From Streptomyces sp. L-9-10 (lineage in GTDB: Bacteria > Actinomycetota > Actinomycetes > Streptomycetales > Streptomycetaceae): 64,000 nt of DNA. The position numbers and the translations under genes were made by a program. The notes under the pieces were generated by a model. The model ran no database searches and was not told the origin of the DNA. It saw only the letters and a list, made by a program, of their open reading frames with translations. The stretch is taken from assembly GCF_004151105.1 (NCBI RefSeq), contig NZ_PHRF01000064.1, positions 62,001-126,000 on the forward strand. The letters are read 5' to 3'. Every line of letters starts with the position of its first letter. Within the stretch, counting starts at the first letter, position 1. Shown here in pieces: positions 18,049 through 25,601 of the stretch.

Positions 18049-20295
18049 GACGGACTTGCTCGTCGGGGTGTTGCTCGTGTCGGCCGTGGCGTCGAGCGGC
18101 ACCAGCACATTGGTCTCCGGGTAGTAGGCGGCCGCGCAGCCCCGGGCGGTCGGGTAGTGCACCACCCGGAAGCCCGGGGCCCGGCGCTCCACACCGTCCT
18201 TCCACTCACTGACGATGTCGGTGAACGCGCCGTCGACGAGGCCGAGTTCGCGTGCGTCGTCGGGGTTGACCAGGACGATGCGGCGGCCGCCCTTGATGCC
18301 GCGGTAGCGGTCGTCAAGACCGTAGATGGTGGTGTTGTACTGGTCGTGCGAGCGCATCGTCTGCAACAGCAGCCGGCCCTCGGGCAGCCTCGGGTACTCC
18401 ACGGGCGCGGCGGTGAAGTTGGCCTTGCCGGTGGCGGTGGGGAAGCGGCGCTCGTCGCGCGGCGCGTGCGGCAGTTCGAAGCCGCCGGGACGGGCGACCC
18501 GCGCGTTGAAGTCCTCGAAGCCGGGGATGACGCGCGCGATCCGGTCGCGGATGTTCGCGTAGTCCTTCTCGAAGTCCTCCCAGGGCGTGATCGAGGACGG
18601 GCCGAGGACGGCGCGCGCCATGTTGGTGATGATGGCGGGCTCGGAGAGCAGATGGGGGCTGGCGGGCGGCAGATTGCCACGCGAGGCGTGCACCATGCCC
18701 ATGGAGTCCTCGACGGTGACGATCTGCTTGACGCCGGCCTGGATGTCCTTGTCGGTGCGGCCGAGGGTGGGCAGGATCAGCGCGCGTACACCGGTCACCA
18801 CGTGCGAGCGGTTGAGCTTGGTGGACACGTGCACCGTCAGCCGGGTGTTGCGCATCGCGGCCTCGGTGACCTCGGTGTCGGGCGTCGCTCCGACGAAGTT
18901 GCCGCCCATGGCGAAGAACACCTTGGCGTCCCCGCCGCGCATCGCCTCGATCGAGCGCACCACGTCGTAGCCGTGGTGGCGGGGCGAGGTGATGGAGAAC
19001 TCCCGGTCCAGGGCGTCGAGGAAGGCCGGGCTCGGCCGCTCGAAGATGCCCATCGTGCGGTCGCCCTGCACGTTGGAGTGTCCGCGCACCGGGCAGACGC
19101 CGGCACCGGGGCGGCCGATGTTGCCGCGCAGCAGCAGGAAGTTGACGACTTCGCGGATGGTCGGCACGGAGTGCTTGTGCTGGGTCAGACCCATCGCCCA
19201 GCAGACGATGGTGCGCTTCGAGGCGAGGGCCATCTCGGCGGCTTTTTCTATCTCGGCACGCTGGAGGCCGGTGGCGACGAGGGTCTCGTCCCAGTCGGCG
19301 GCGAGCGCGGCGGCCCTGAACTCCTCGTACCCGTGGGTGTGTTCCTCGATGAACGCGTCGTCGACGGCGCCCGGGGTCTCCAGGACGAGTCTGTTGAGCA
19401 GCCGGAACAGCGCCTGGTCGCCGCCGATGCGGATCTGGAGGAAGAGATCGGTGAGGGCGGCGCCCCTGACCATGCCGAGCGGGGTCTGCGGGTTCTTGAA
19501 CCGCTCAAGACCGGCCTCGGGCAGCGGGTTCACCGAGATGATCTTCGCGCCCGCGGCCTTGGCCTTCTCCAGCGCGGAGAGCATGCGGGGGTGGTTCGTC
19601 CCCGGGTTCTGGCCCGCCACGATGATCAGGTCGGCCTTGTGCATGTCCTCAAGAGAGACGCTGCCCTTGCCGATGCCGATGGTCTCGACGAGGGCGGAGC
19701 CGGAGGACTCGTGGCACATGTTCGAGCAGTCCGGCAGGTTGTTCGTGCCGAACTCGCGCGCGAAGAGCTGGAGGAGGAACGCGGCCTCGTTGCTGGTGCG
19801 CCCCGAGGTGTAGAAGCAGGCCTCGTCGGGTGATCCGAGGGCGTTGAGCTCCTCCGCGATGATCGCGAAGGCGCGCTCCCAGCTGATGGGTTCGTACTGG
19901 TCGGCGCCCTCGGGCAGATACATCGGGTGGGTGATCCGGCCCTGCTGGCCGAGCCAGTAGCCGCTTCGCTCGAAGAGGTCGGAGACCGGGTGCTCGGCGA
20001 AGAACTCCGGCGTGACCCTGCGTACGGTCGCCTCTTCCGCGACGGCCTTGGCGCCGTTCTCGCAGAACTCCGCGGTGTGCCGGTGGTCGCCCTCGGGCCA
20101 GGCGCAGCCGGGACAGTCGAAACCGTTCTTCTGGTTGACCTTCAGCAGCGTCCGCGCGGTCCGGCGTGTGCCCATCTGCTGGTGCGAGATGAGCAGGGAA
20201 TGCGCGACCGCGGGGATTCCCGCAGCGGCGTGCTTGGGGGCCTTGACCTGCGGCGAATCCTGTACCGGATCACCTGCCGGCGGCTTGCTGGCCAT
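18031..20295 (-). CDS. FdhF/YdeP-family molybdopterin oxidoreductase
   Basis: A 754-residue member of the molybdopterin-bis-MGD enzyme superfamily, of the formate-dehydrogenase-H-like YdeP subgroup. CPGCAWPEGDH and the later EFCENGA supply a short cysteine cluster near the N-terminus. YTSGRTSNEAAFLLQLFAR, DCSNMCHESSG, AGQNPGTNHPRM and CWAMGLTQHKHSV are cofactor-binding segments typical of the family. Physiological substrate is not established; E. coli YdeP is linked to acid resistance. ATG 20295 was chosen because AAGGAG lies 6 bp upstream; a GTG codon immediately precedes it. A perfect GntR-like palindrome sits 34 bp upstream. Confidence 0.9.
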   Translation of the reverse strand: MASKPPAGDPVQDSPQVKAPKHAAAGIPAVAHSLLISHQQMGTRRTARTLLKVNQKNGFDCPGCAWPEGDHRHTAEFCENGAKAVAEEATVRRVTPEFFAEHPVSDLFERSGYWLGQQGRITHPMYLPEGADQYEPISWERAFAIIAEELNALGSPDEACFYTSGRTSNEAAFLLQLFAREFGTNNLPDCSNMCHESSGSALVETIGIGKGSVSLEDMHKADLIIVAGQNPGTNHPRMLSALEKAKAAGAKIISVNPLPEAGLERFKNPQTPLGMVRGAALTDLFLQIRIGGDQALFRLLNRLVLETPGAVDDAFIEEHTHGYEEFRAAALAADWDETLVATGLQRAEIEKAAEMALASKRTIVCWAMGLTQHKHSVPTIREVVNFLLLRGNIGRPGAGVCPVRGHSNVQGDRTMGIFERPSPAFLDALDREFSITSPRHHGYDVVRSIEAMRGGDAKVFFAMGGNFVGATPDTEVTEAAMRNTRLTVHVSTKLNRSHVVTGVRALILPTLGRTDKDIQAGVKQIVTVEDSMGMVHASRGNLPPASPHLLSEPAIITNMARAVLGPSSITPWEDFEKDYANIRDRIARVIPGFEDFNARVARPGGFELPHAPRDERRFPTATGKANFTAAPVEYPRLPEGRLLLQTMRSHDQYNTTIYGLDDRYRGIKGGRRIVLVNPDDARELGLVDGAFTDIVSEWKDGVERRAPGFRVVHYPTARGCAAAYYPETNVLVPLDATADTSNTPTSKSVVVRFE

Positions 20296-20328
20296 CACGC
20301 TCTCCTTGAGCTCAGTGAGGCTGAATCC

Positions 20329-20349
20329 GATTGTCTACAGTAGACAATC
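20329..20349. promoter_or_regulatory. GntR-like operator upstream of the YdeP-type gene
   Basis: GATTGTCTAC, one central base, then GTAGACAATC: a perfect 21-bp dyad. The core GTCTAC/GTAGAC resembles half-sites used by GntR-family repressors. It is placed to overlap the promoter of the molybdoenzyme gene and is more than 230 bp from polA. Confidence 0.65.
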
Positions 20350-20585
20350 CTCTCACGGGTCTGTGGCCACGATACGTCCGGCCCATGTCGGGCTCGTCAC
20401 GGGTGGAGGACGGATGGGGAAGGGGCGAGGCGGGTATGCGGCCGGGGCGGGTGCGCGGGCGGGGTCGAGCCTGGTACGTGGCCGGGATGGGGACAGGCGC
20501 GCGGCCGGGGCGGGGCGGGTGCGCCGGCCGGGGCGGGGCGTCCGGGCGGCCGGGATTGTCAGTGCGACGTGGCAGGATCGGGTGC

Positions 20586-23294
20586 GTGGCTGAGACAGCA
20601 TCGAAGAAGACCGCAGACAACCGTCCACGCCTGCTCCTCATGGACGGGCACTCCCTGGCGTACCGGGCGTTCTTCGCGCTGCCCGCGGAGAATTTCACGA
20701 CCGCGACCGGCCAGCCGACGAACGCCATCTACGGCTTCGCGTCGATGCTGGCGAACACGCTGCGTGATGAGTCGCCCACGCATTTCGCCGTCGCTTTCGA
20801 CGTGTCCCGCAAGACCTGGCGCTCCGAGGAGTTCCCGGAGTACAAGGCCAACCGCTCCAAGACGCCCGACGAGTTCAAGGGGCAGGTCGAGCTGATCGGC
20901 GAGCTGCTGGACGCGATGCACGCGGACCGGTTCGCGATCGAGGGGTTCGAGGCGGACGACGTCATCGCGACGCTCGCCCGCCAGGCCGAGGCCGCGGGCT
21001 TCGAGGTGCTGATCGTCACCGGTGACCGGGACTCGTTCCAGCTGATCAGCGAGCACACGACGGTGCTGTACCCCACCAAGGGCGTCTCCGAGCTGACCCG
21101 CTTCACCCCGGAGAAGGTCCAGGAGAAGTACGGACTGACGCCGTCGCAGTACCCCGACTTCGCGGCCCTGCGCGGCGACCCGTCCGACAACCTCCCCGGT
21201 ATCCCGGGCGTCGGTGAGAAGACCGCCGCGAAGTGGATCAACCAGTTCGGCTCGTTCGGCGAACTGGTCGCGCGCGCCGACGAGGTGAAGGGCAAGGCCG
21301 GGCAGAACTTCCGGGACCATCTGGAGTCGGTCAAGCTCAACCGCAGGCTCACGGAGCTGTCGTGCGACGTCGAGCTGCCCAAGACACCGCAGGAGCTGGA
21401 GCGCGCCCCGTACGACCGTACGGCCCTGATCGGCGTGCTGGAGGTTCTGGAGATCCGTAACCCCAGCCTGCGCGAGCGGCTGCTCGCGGTGGATCCCGGC
21501 GCCGTCGAGGACGAGGCCCCGGCACCCGCCGCCGGGGTGGAGCTGGACGGCTCGGTACTGGCCTCCGGCGAGCTGGCGCCCTGGCTCGCGGAGCACGGCG
21601 CGCAGCCGCTCGGGGTCGCCACGGCCGACACCTGGTCGCTGGGCACGGGCAGCGTCAGCGAGGTCGCGCTCGCCGCGGCCGAGGGGGCCGCGGCCTGGTT
21701 CGACCCGACGCAGCTGGACGAAGCGGACGAGCGGGCCTTCGCGGCCTGGCTCGCCGACGAGGACCGGCCCAAGGTCATGCACAACGCGAAGGGCGCGATG
21801 CGCGTCGCCCCCGAGCACGGCTGGCAGGTCGGCGGCGTCACGATGGACACCGCCCTGGCCGCCTATCTGGTCAAGCCCGGCCGCCGCTCCTTCGCGCTGG
21901 ACGCCCTCGCCATCGAATACCTGGGCCGGGAGCTGGCCCCCGCCACGGCCGACGGACAGCTGGCCTTCGGGACGGACGAGCAGGCCGAGGCCGAGGCGCT
22001 GATGGCCCAGGCCCGCGCCGTCCTCGATCTGGGCGACGCCTTCACCGAGCGGCTGGGCGAGGTCGGTGCCACCGGACTTCTCCTGGACGTGGAGCTGCCC
22101 ACGTCCGAGCTGCTCGCCCGGCTGGAGCGGCACGGCATCGCCGCCGACCGCGCCCATCTGGAAGCCATGGAGCAGCAGTTCGCGGGCGCCGTGCAGCAGG
22201 CCGTGAAGGAGGCGCACGCCGCCGTCGGGCATGAGTTCAACCTCGGCTCGCCCAAGCAGCTCCAGGAAGTCCTCTTCGGTGAGCTGGGTCTGCCCAAGAC
22301 GAAGAAGACCAAGACCGGTTATACGACGGACGCCGACGCGCTCGCCTGGCTGGCCGCCCAGACCGAGCACGAACTGCCGGTCATCATGCTGCGCCACCGC
22401 GAGCAGGCGAAGCTGCGGGTCACGGTCGAGGGGCTGATCAAGTCGATCGCGGCCGACGGCCGGATCCACACGACCTTCAACCAGACGGTGGCGGCGACCG
22501 GCCGGCTCTCCTCCACCGACCCCAATCTGCAGAACATCCCGGTCCGCACCGACGAGGGCCGGGCGATCCGCCGCGGCTTCGTCGTCGGCGAGGGCTACGA
22601 GTCGCTGATGACGGCCGACTACAGCCAGATCGAGCTGCGCGTGATGGCCCACCTCTCCGAGGACGCCGGGCTGATCGAGGCGTTCACCTCGGGTGAGGAC
22701 CTGCACACGACGGTCGCCTCCCAGGTGTTCGGGGTGAAGAAGTCCGCGGTCGATCCCGAGATGCGCCGCAAGATCAAGGCGATGTCGTACGGACTGGCCT
22801 ACGGGCTCTCGGCGTTCGGGCTCTCGCAGCAGCTGAACATCGAGGCGGCCGAGGCGCGCGCCCTGATGGACACGTTCTTCGAGCGCTTCGGGGGCGTACG
22901 GGACTATCTGCAGCGCGCCGTCGTGGAGGCCAGGGCCACCGGCTATACGGAGACGATGCTCGGCCGCCGCCGCTACCTCCCGGACCTCAACAGCGACAAC
23001 AGGCAGCGCAGGGAGATGGCCGAGCGGATGGCGCTCAACGCCCCCATCCAGGGCACCGCGGCGGACATCGTCAAGGTCGCCATGCTCAACGTCGACCGCG
23101 CGATGGCAGAGGTGGGTCTGACCTCCCGGATGCTGCTCCAGGTCCATGACGAAATCGTCCTGGAGATCGCGCCCGGCGAGCGCGAGCGGGTGGAGGAACT
23201 GCTGCGCCGCGAGATGTCGACGGCGGTCGAACTGCGCGCGCCGCTGGATGTGTCGGTGGGCGTGGGCAGGGACTGGGAGTCGGCGGCGCACTGA
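20586..23294 (+). CDS. polA: DNA polymerase I
   Basis: A 902-residue repair and Okazaki-processing polymerase. The N-terminal 5'-3' exonuclease has LLLMDGHSLAYRAFFALP, IEGFEADDVIATLA, VTGDRDSFQL and LRGDPSDNLPGIPGVGEKTA. The middle 3'-5' exonuclease-like domain lacks the catalytic DxE (TADTWS at its expected place), so proofreading is probably absent. Polymerase motifs are complete: DYSQIELRVMAHLSED (A), RRKIKAMSYGLAYGLSAFG (B) and LLQVHDEIVLE (C). GTG 20586 was chosen because the conserved domain begins about 15 residues later; upstream sequence is G-rich and low-complexity. CAGGAT ends 7 nt before the start, so the transcript may be leaderless. Confidence 0.97.
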   Translation: MAETASKKTADNRPRLLLMDGHSLAYRAFFALPAENFTTATGQPTNAIYGFASMLANTLRDESPTHFAVAFDVSRKTWRSEEFPEYKANRSKTPDEFKGQVELIGELLDAMHADRFAIEGFEADDVIATLARQAEAAGFEVLIVTGDRDSFQLISEHTTVLYPTKGVSELTRFTPEKVQEKYGLTPSQYPDFAALRGDPSDNLPGIPGVGEKTAAKWINQFGSFGELVARADEVKGKAGQNFRDHLESVKLNRRLTELSCDVELPKTPQELERAPYDRTALIGVLEVLEIRNPSLRERLLAVDPGAVEDEAPAPAAGVELDGSVLASGELAPWLAEHGAQPLGVATADTWSLGTGSVSEVALAAAEGAAAWFDPTQLDEADERAFAAWLADEDRPKVMHNAKGAMRVAPEHGWQVGGVTMDTALAAYLVKPGRRSFALDALAIEYLGRELAPATADGQLAFGTDEQAEAEALMAQARAVLDLGDAFTERLGEVGATGLLLDVELPTSELLARLERHGIAADRAHLEAMEQQFAGAVQQAVKEAHAAVGHEFNLGSPKQLQEVLFGELGLPKTKKTKTGYTTDADALAWLAAQTEHELPVIMLRHREQAKLRVTVEGLIKSIAADGRIHTTFNQTVAATGRLSSTDPNLQNIPVRTDEGRAIRRGFVVGEGYESLMTADYSQIELRVMAHLSEDAGLIEAFTSGEDLHTTVASQVFGVKKSAVDPEMRRKIKAMSYGLAYGLSAFGLSQQLNIEAAEARALMDTFFERFGGVRDYLQRAVVEARATGYTETMLGRRRYLPDLNSDNRQRREMAERMALNAPIQGTAADIVKVAMLNVDRAMAEVGLTSRMLLQVHDEIVLEIAPGERERVEELLRREMSTAVELRAPLDVSVGVGRDWESAAH

Positions 23295-23306
23295 GCGGCG
23301 CACTCA
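23283..23306 (+). repeat. 12-bp tandem duplication across the polA stop codon
   Basis: GCGGCGCACTGA (23283-23294, ending in the stop TGA) is followed directly by GCGGCGCACTCA, an 11/12 match. Confidence 0.7.
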
Positions 23307-23342
23307 GGGGGAGTGCCGGGGTCGCGATGCCCGGAGTAAAGA

Positions 23343-23378
23343 TGTCCGAGGTGCCTCTGAGGAGAGGCACTTCGGACA
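23343..23378 (+). terminator. polA terminator
   Basis: A 16-bp stem with one G-T pair (23343-23358 with 23363-23378) and a GAGG loop, 48 nt after polA. Confidence 0.85.
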
Positions 23379-23513
23379 ACTGGCCGACTCACAGGTGGCG
23401 AACTGGTGAAAAGCGGTCACTGCCCGGTGTGCCGGGGCGAGGAGTTGACATAGGGTCGCCTGAGTCCTCGCGCGGGGAGCGCGAACAGCCGTCCACCGGG
23501 AGGGGCCAGACAT

Positions 23514-25229
23514 ATGTCCGCGCTATTCGGCAGGCGCTTGCGCAGAGGAGCGACCACCACCGCGGTGGCCGCCGCCGCGATCGCGGCCCTCTCCGCTTCC
23601 CAGGCGCCGGGCGCCATCCCCTCCGGCGCGGGCGGCGCCCAGGCGGCCGCCGACGCGAACCCGCCCGCCGAATCGTCGGCCACCGGTAACTCCCCGTACT
23701 ACACGGAGCTTCCGCCGCTCACCACGCCCGACAAGCCCGGCACGACGGTCGACCTGCCGGTCATCGGCACCGGCCCGGCGGAAGCGGGCATACCGGCCTC
23801 GGTGCTGGCCGCGTACAAGCAGGCGGAGCAGGCCCTCGCCGAGACCAAGCCCGGCTGCAACCTGCCGTGGCAGCTGCTCGCCGCCATCGGGAAGGTCGAG
23901 TCCGGTCAGGCGCGCGGCGGCCGGGTGGACGCCGACGGCACCACGCTGTCGCCGATCCTCGGCCCGGTCCTCAACGGCATCGGCTTCGCGAACATCTCCG
24001 ACACCGACGACGGCGCGTACGACGGCGACTCCACGCACGACCGCGCGGTCGGCCCGATGCAGTTCATCCCGTCCACCTGGGCGACCTGGGGCCAGGACGC
24101 CAACGGCGACGGCCGCAAGGACCCGAACAACATCTACGACGCGGCGCTCGCGGCGGGGGAGTACCTCTGCCACGCGGACCGCGATCTGTCCCTCGACGCC
24201 GATCTCCGTCAGGCGATCCTCAGTTACAACCACTCGCAGGAGTATCTCGGCACCGTCCTGACCTGGTTCGAGTACTACAACAAGGGCACGCACGAGGTCC
24301 CGGACGGGACGGGCGTGCTGCCCGCCGGCACCGGCCCCGCCGACCCGGGCCCCTCACCGAGCCCGACTCCGACCCCGCCCCCGTCGTCGAAGCCCGGCCC
24401 CAAGCCCCCGAAGCCGTCCGACCCCGGCACCGAGCCGTCCGCTCCCGGGTCCGGCGGCCCGGGGGAGCCGTCCACGCCGGGCGGCGGAGGCTCGACCCCT
24501 CCCTCCACGGGCGACCCCAGCACTCCCGCCCCGAAGCCCGTCGTCAAGCGGATCGAGAAGACGGGTACGGGCACGCACACGGCCATGGCGGGCAGCGAGT
24601 TCACGGAGCGGGCTTCGGTACGCGCCGTGGACGCGGCGGGCAAGCCCGTCGGGGACGTCACGGTGCGCTTCGAGATCGTCGGCGACACGGACGCCCGCTT
24701 CACCTCCGGAAAGTCCGAGCTGACCCGCACCACCGGCGAGGACGGCACGGCGACGGCCCCGGCCGTCCAGGCGGGCGAGCAGACCGGCGAGTTCACGATC
24801 CGGGCCAGCGTGGACGTGAAGAACGTCGCGGGCGTCGAGTACACCGCGTCGGTCACGGCCCGTCAGGCGGACGGACTCACCAGGACCGGCGACAAGGAGC
24901 TGACGGCCGCGCCCGGCACGGAGTTCGCGGACCAGGTGTCGGTCAAGGCCACCTACCAGGGAGCGGTGGCGCCGGGTGTCGCGGCGACCGCCACCATGAT
25001 CACGTCCGCGGACGGCTCCGCCCCGCGCACCGACGGGCCCTACTTCAAGGACGCGGACGGCAATCCGCTCCGTGAGCTGAAGGACCTGAAGACCGACGCC
25101 GACGGCGCTCTCCAGCTCCCGAAGATCTACGCGGACGACACGGCAGGCACGTTCCTGCTCCGTATCGAGACCGAGGGCGGCGCCACGCTGACCGTCGAGC
25201 TGAAGGTCACCGCTCCGCCGGCCGCGTGA
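23514..25229 (+). CDS. Secreted lytic transglycosylase with C-terminal Ig-like region
   Basis: A 571-residue exported protein. Residues 1-45 are a signal peptide with basic N-region and alanine-rich core. The lytic transglycosylase (SLT/MltB-like) domain spans about 95-260, with LAAIGKVESGQARGG (catalytic glutamate), GPMQFIPSTWATWGQDANGDG and IYDAALAAGEYLC. A proline/serine-rich linker (about 270-340) leads to one or two Ig-like repeats (about 345-570), probably a wall-binding or spacer region. It cleaves peptidoglycan glycan strands outside the membrane. ATG 23514 follows GGGAGGGG. Monocistronic. Confidence 0.9.
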   Translation: MSALFGRRLRRGATTTAVAAAAIAALSASQAPGAIPSGAGGAQAAADANPPAESSATGNSPYYTELPPLTTPDKPGTTVDLPVIGTGPAEAGIPASVLAAYKQAEQALAETKPGCNLPWQLLAAIGKVESGQARGGRVDADGTTLSPILGPVLNGIGFANISDTDDGAYDGDSTHDRAVGPMQFIPSTWATWGQDANGDGRKDPNNIYDAALAAGEYLCHADRDLSLDADLRQAILSYNHSQEYLGTVLTWFEYYNKGTHEVPDGTGVLPAGTGPADPGPSPSPTPTPPPSSKPGPKPPKPSDPGTEPSAPGSGGPGEPSTPGGGGSTPPSTGDPSTPAPKPVVKRIEKTGTGTHTAMAGSEFTERASVRAVDAAGKPVGDVTVRFEIVGDTDARFTSGKSELTRTTGEDGTATAPAVQAGEQTGEFTIRASVDVKNVAGVEYTASVTARQADGLTRTGDKELTAAPGTEFADQVSVKATYQGAVAPGVAATATMITSADGSAPRTDGPYFKDADGNPLRELKDLKTDADGALQLPKIYADDTAGTFLLRIETEGGATLTVELKVTAPPAA

Positions 25230-25251
25230 CTCCGTAGGCCGTGACCCCTAG

Positions 25252-25466
25252 GGTCTTTCGTTTGGATCAGGCCGGATCAGGGAGCGGGGTCTGGTGGAGG
25301 GGGTCCCTCCCGTGCCGTTCAGGCTACGGGGGAGGATCGCAAGGCGGAGGAGGGAGCCATGGCGGAGCCCTGGTGACCGACGACAACGCGGCGAGGCGCG
25401 GCCCGCCGCGGCAGCGGCTGATGTCACCGCGGGCACGCGAGCCCGGCATGATCCAAACGAGAGGCC
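25252..25466. mobile_element. MITE-like element with inverted ends and CTAG flanks
   Basis: A 215-bp non-coding element. The ends read GGTCTTTCGTTTGGATCA (25252-25269) and, in reverse complement, GGCCTCTCGTTTGGATCA (25466-25449); extended to 24 bp they match at 21 positions. CTAG occurs directly outside both ends (25248-25251, 25467-25470) and would be the target-site duplication. There is no transposase gene inside. The arrangement resembles a non-autonomous relative of an IS5-group element; the parent family is my inference. It fills most of the gap between the transglycosylase and hrpB. Confidence 0.7.
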
Positions 25467-25510
25467 CTAGTAGGTCCTGAGCACGTCCCTCTGATCCAGA
25501 GGCCCTGAAC

Positions 25511-25548
25511 GCCGCCGCCCTCCGCGCGATCCGCCGGAGGGCGGCGGC
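25511..25548 (-). terminator. hrpB terminator
   Basis: GCCGCCGCCCTCCG (25511-25524) pairs perfectly with 25535-25548 around a 10-nt loop, just downstream of hrpB. Confidence 0.75.
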
Positions 25549-25552
25549 GCGC

Positions 25553-25601
25553 CCGTGCTCAGCGCCGCTGGTTCAGTCCGTGCTCAGCGCCGCTGGTTCA
25601 G
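25553..25601 (-). repeat. 25-bp tandem duplication across the hrpB stop codon
   Basis: A 24-bp segment at 25578-25601, containing the last hrpB codons and stop, is repeated exactly at 25553-25576 with 1 bp between. The downstream copy keeps the TGA triplet. Confidence 0.9.

Noticed and set aside
16930..19833. 967-codon plus-strand frame opposite the lipoprotein, thioesterase and YdeP genes
   Set aside because: Runs across several real genes and terminators and shows no domain signatures.
18031..20295. Selenocysteine-containing formate dehydrogenase
   Set aside because: The gene has no internal TGA and belongs to the YdeP branch rather than FdhF.
20559..23303. 914-codon minus-strand frame opposite polA
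   Set aside because: Mirror of polA codon bias; polA motifs are complete on the plus strand.
25241..25480. Small 79-codon frame within the MITE-like element
   Set aside because: It reads the element's palindromic, G-rich body; no ribosome-binding site or conserved domain.
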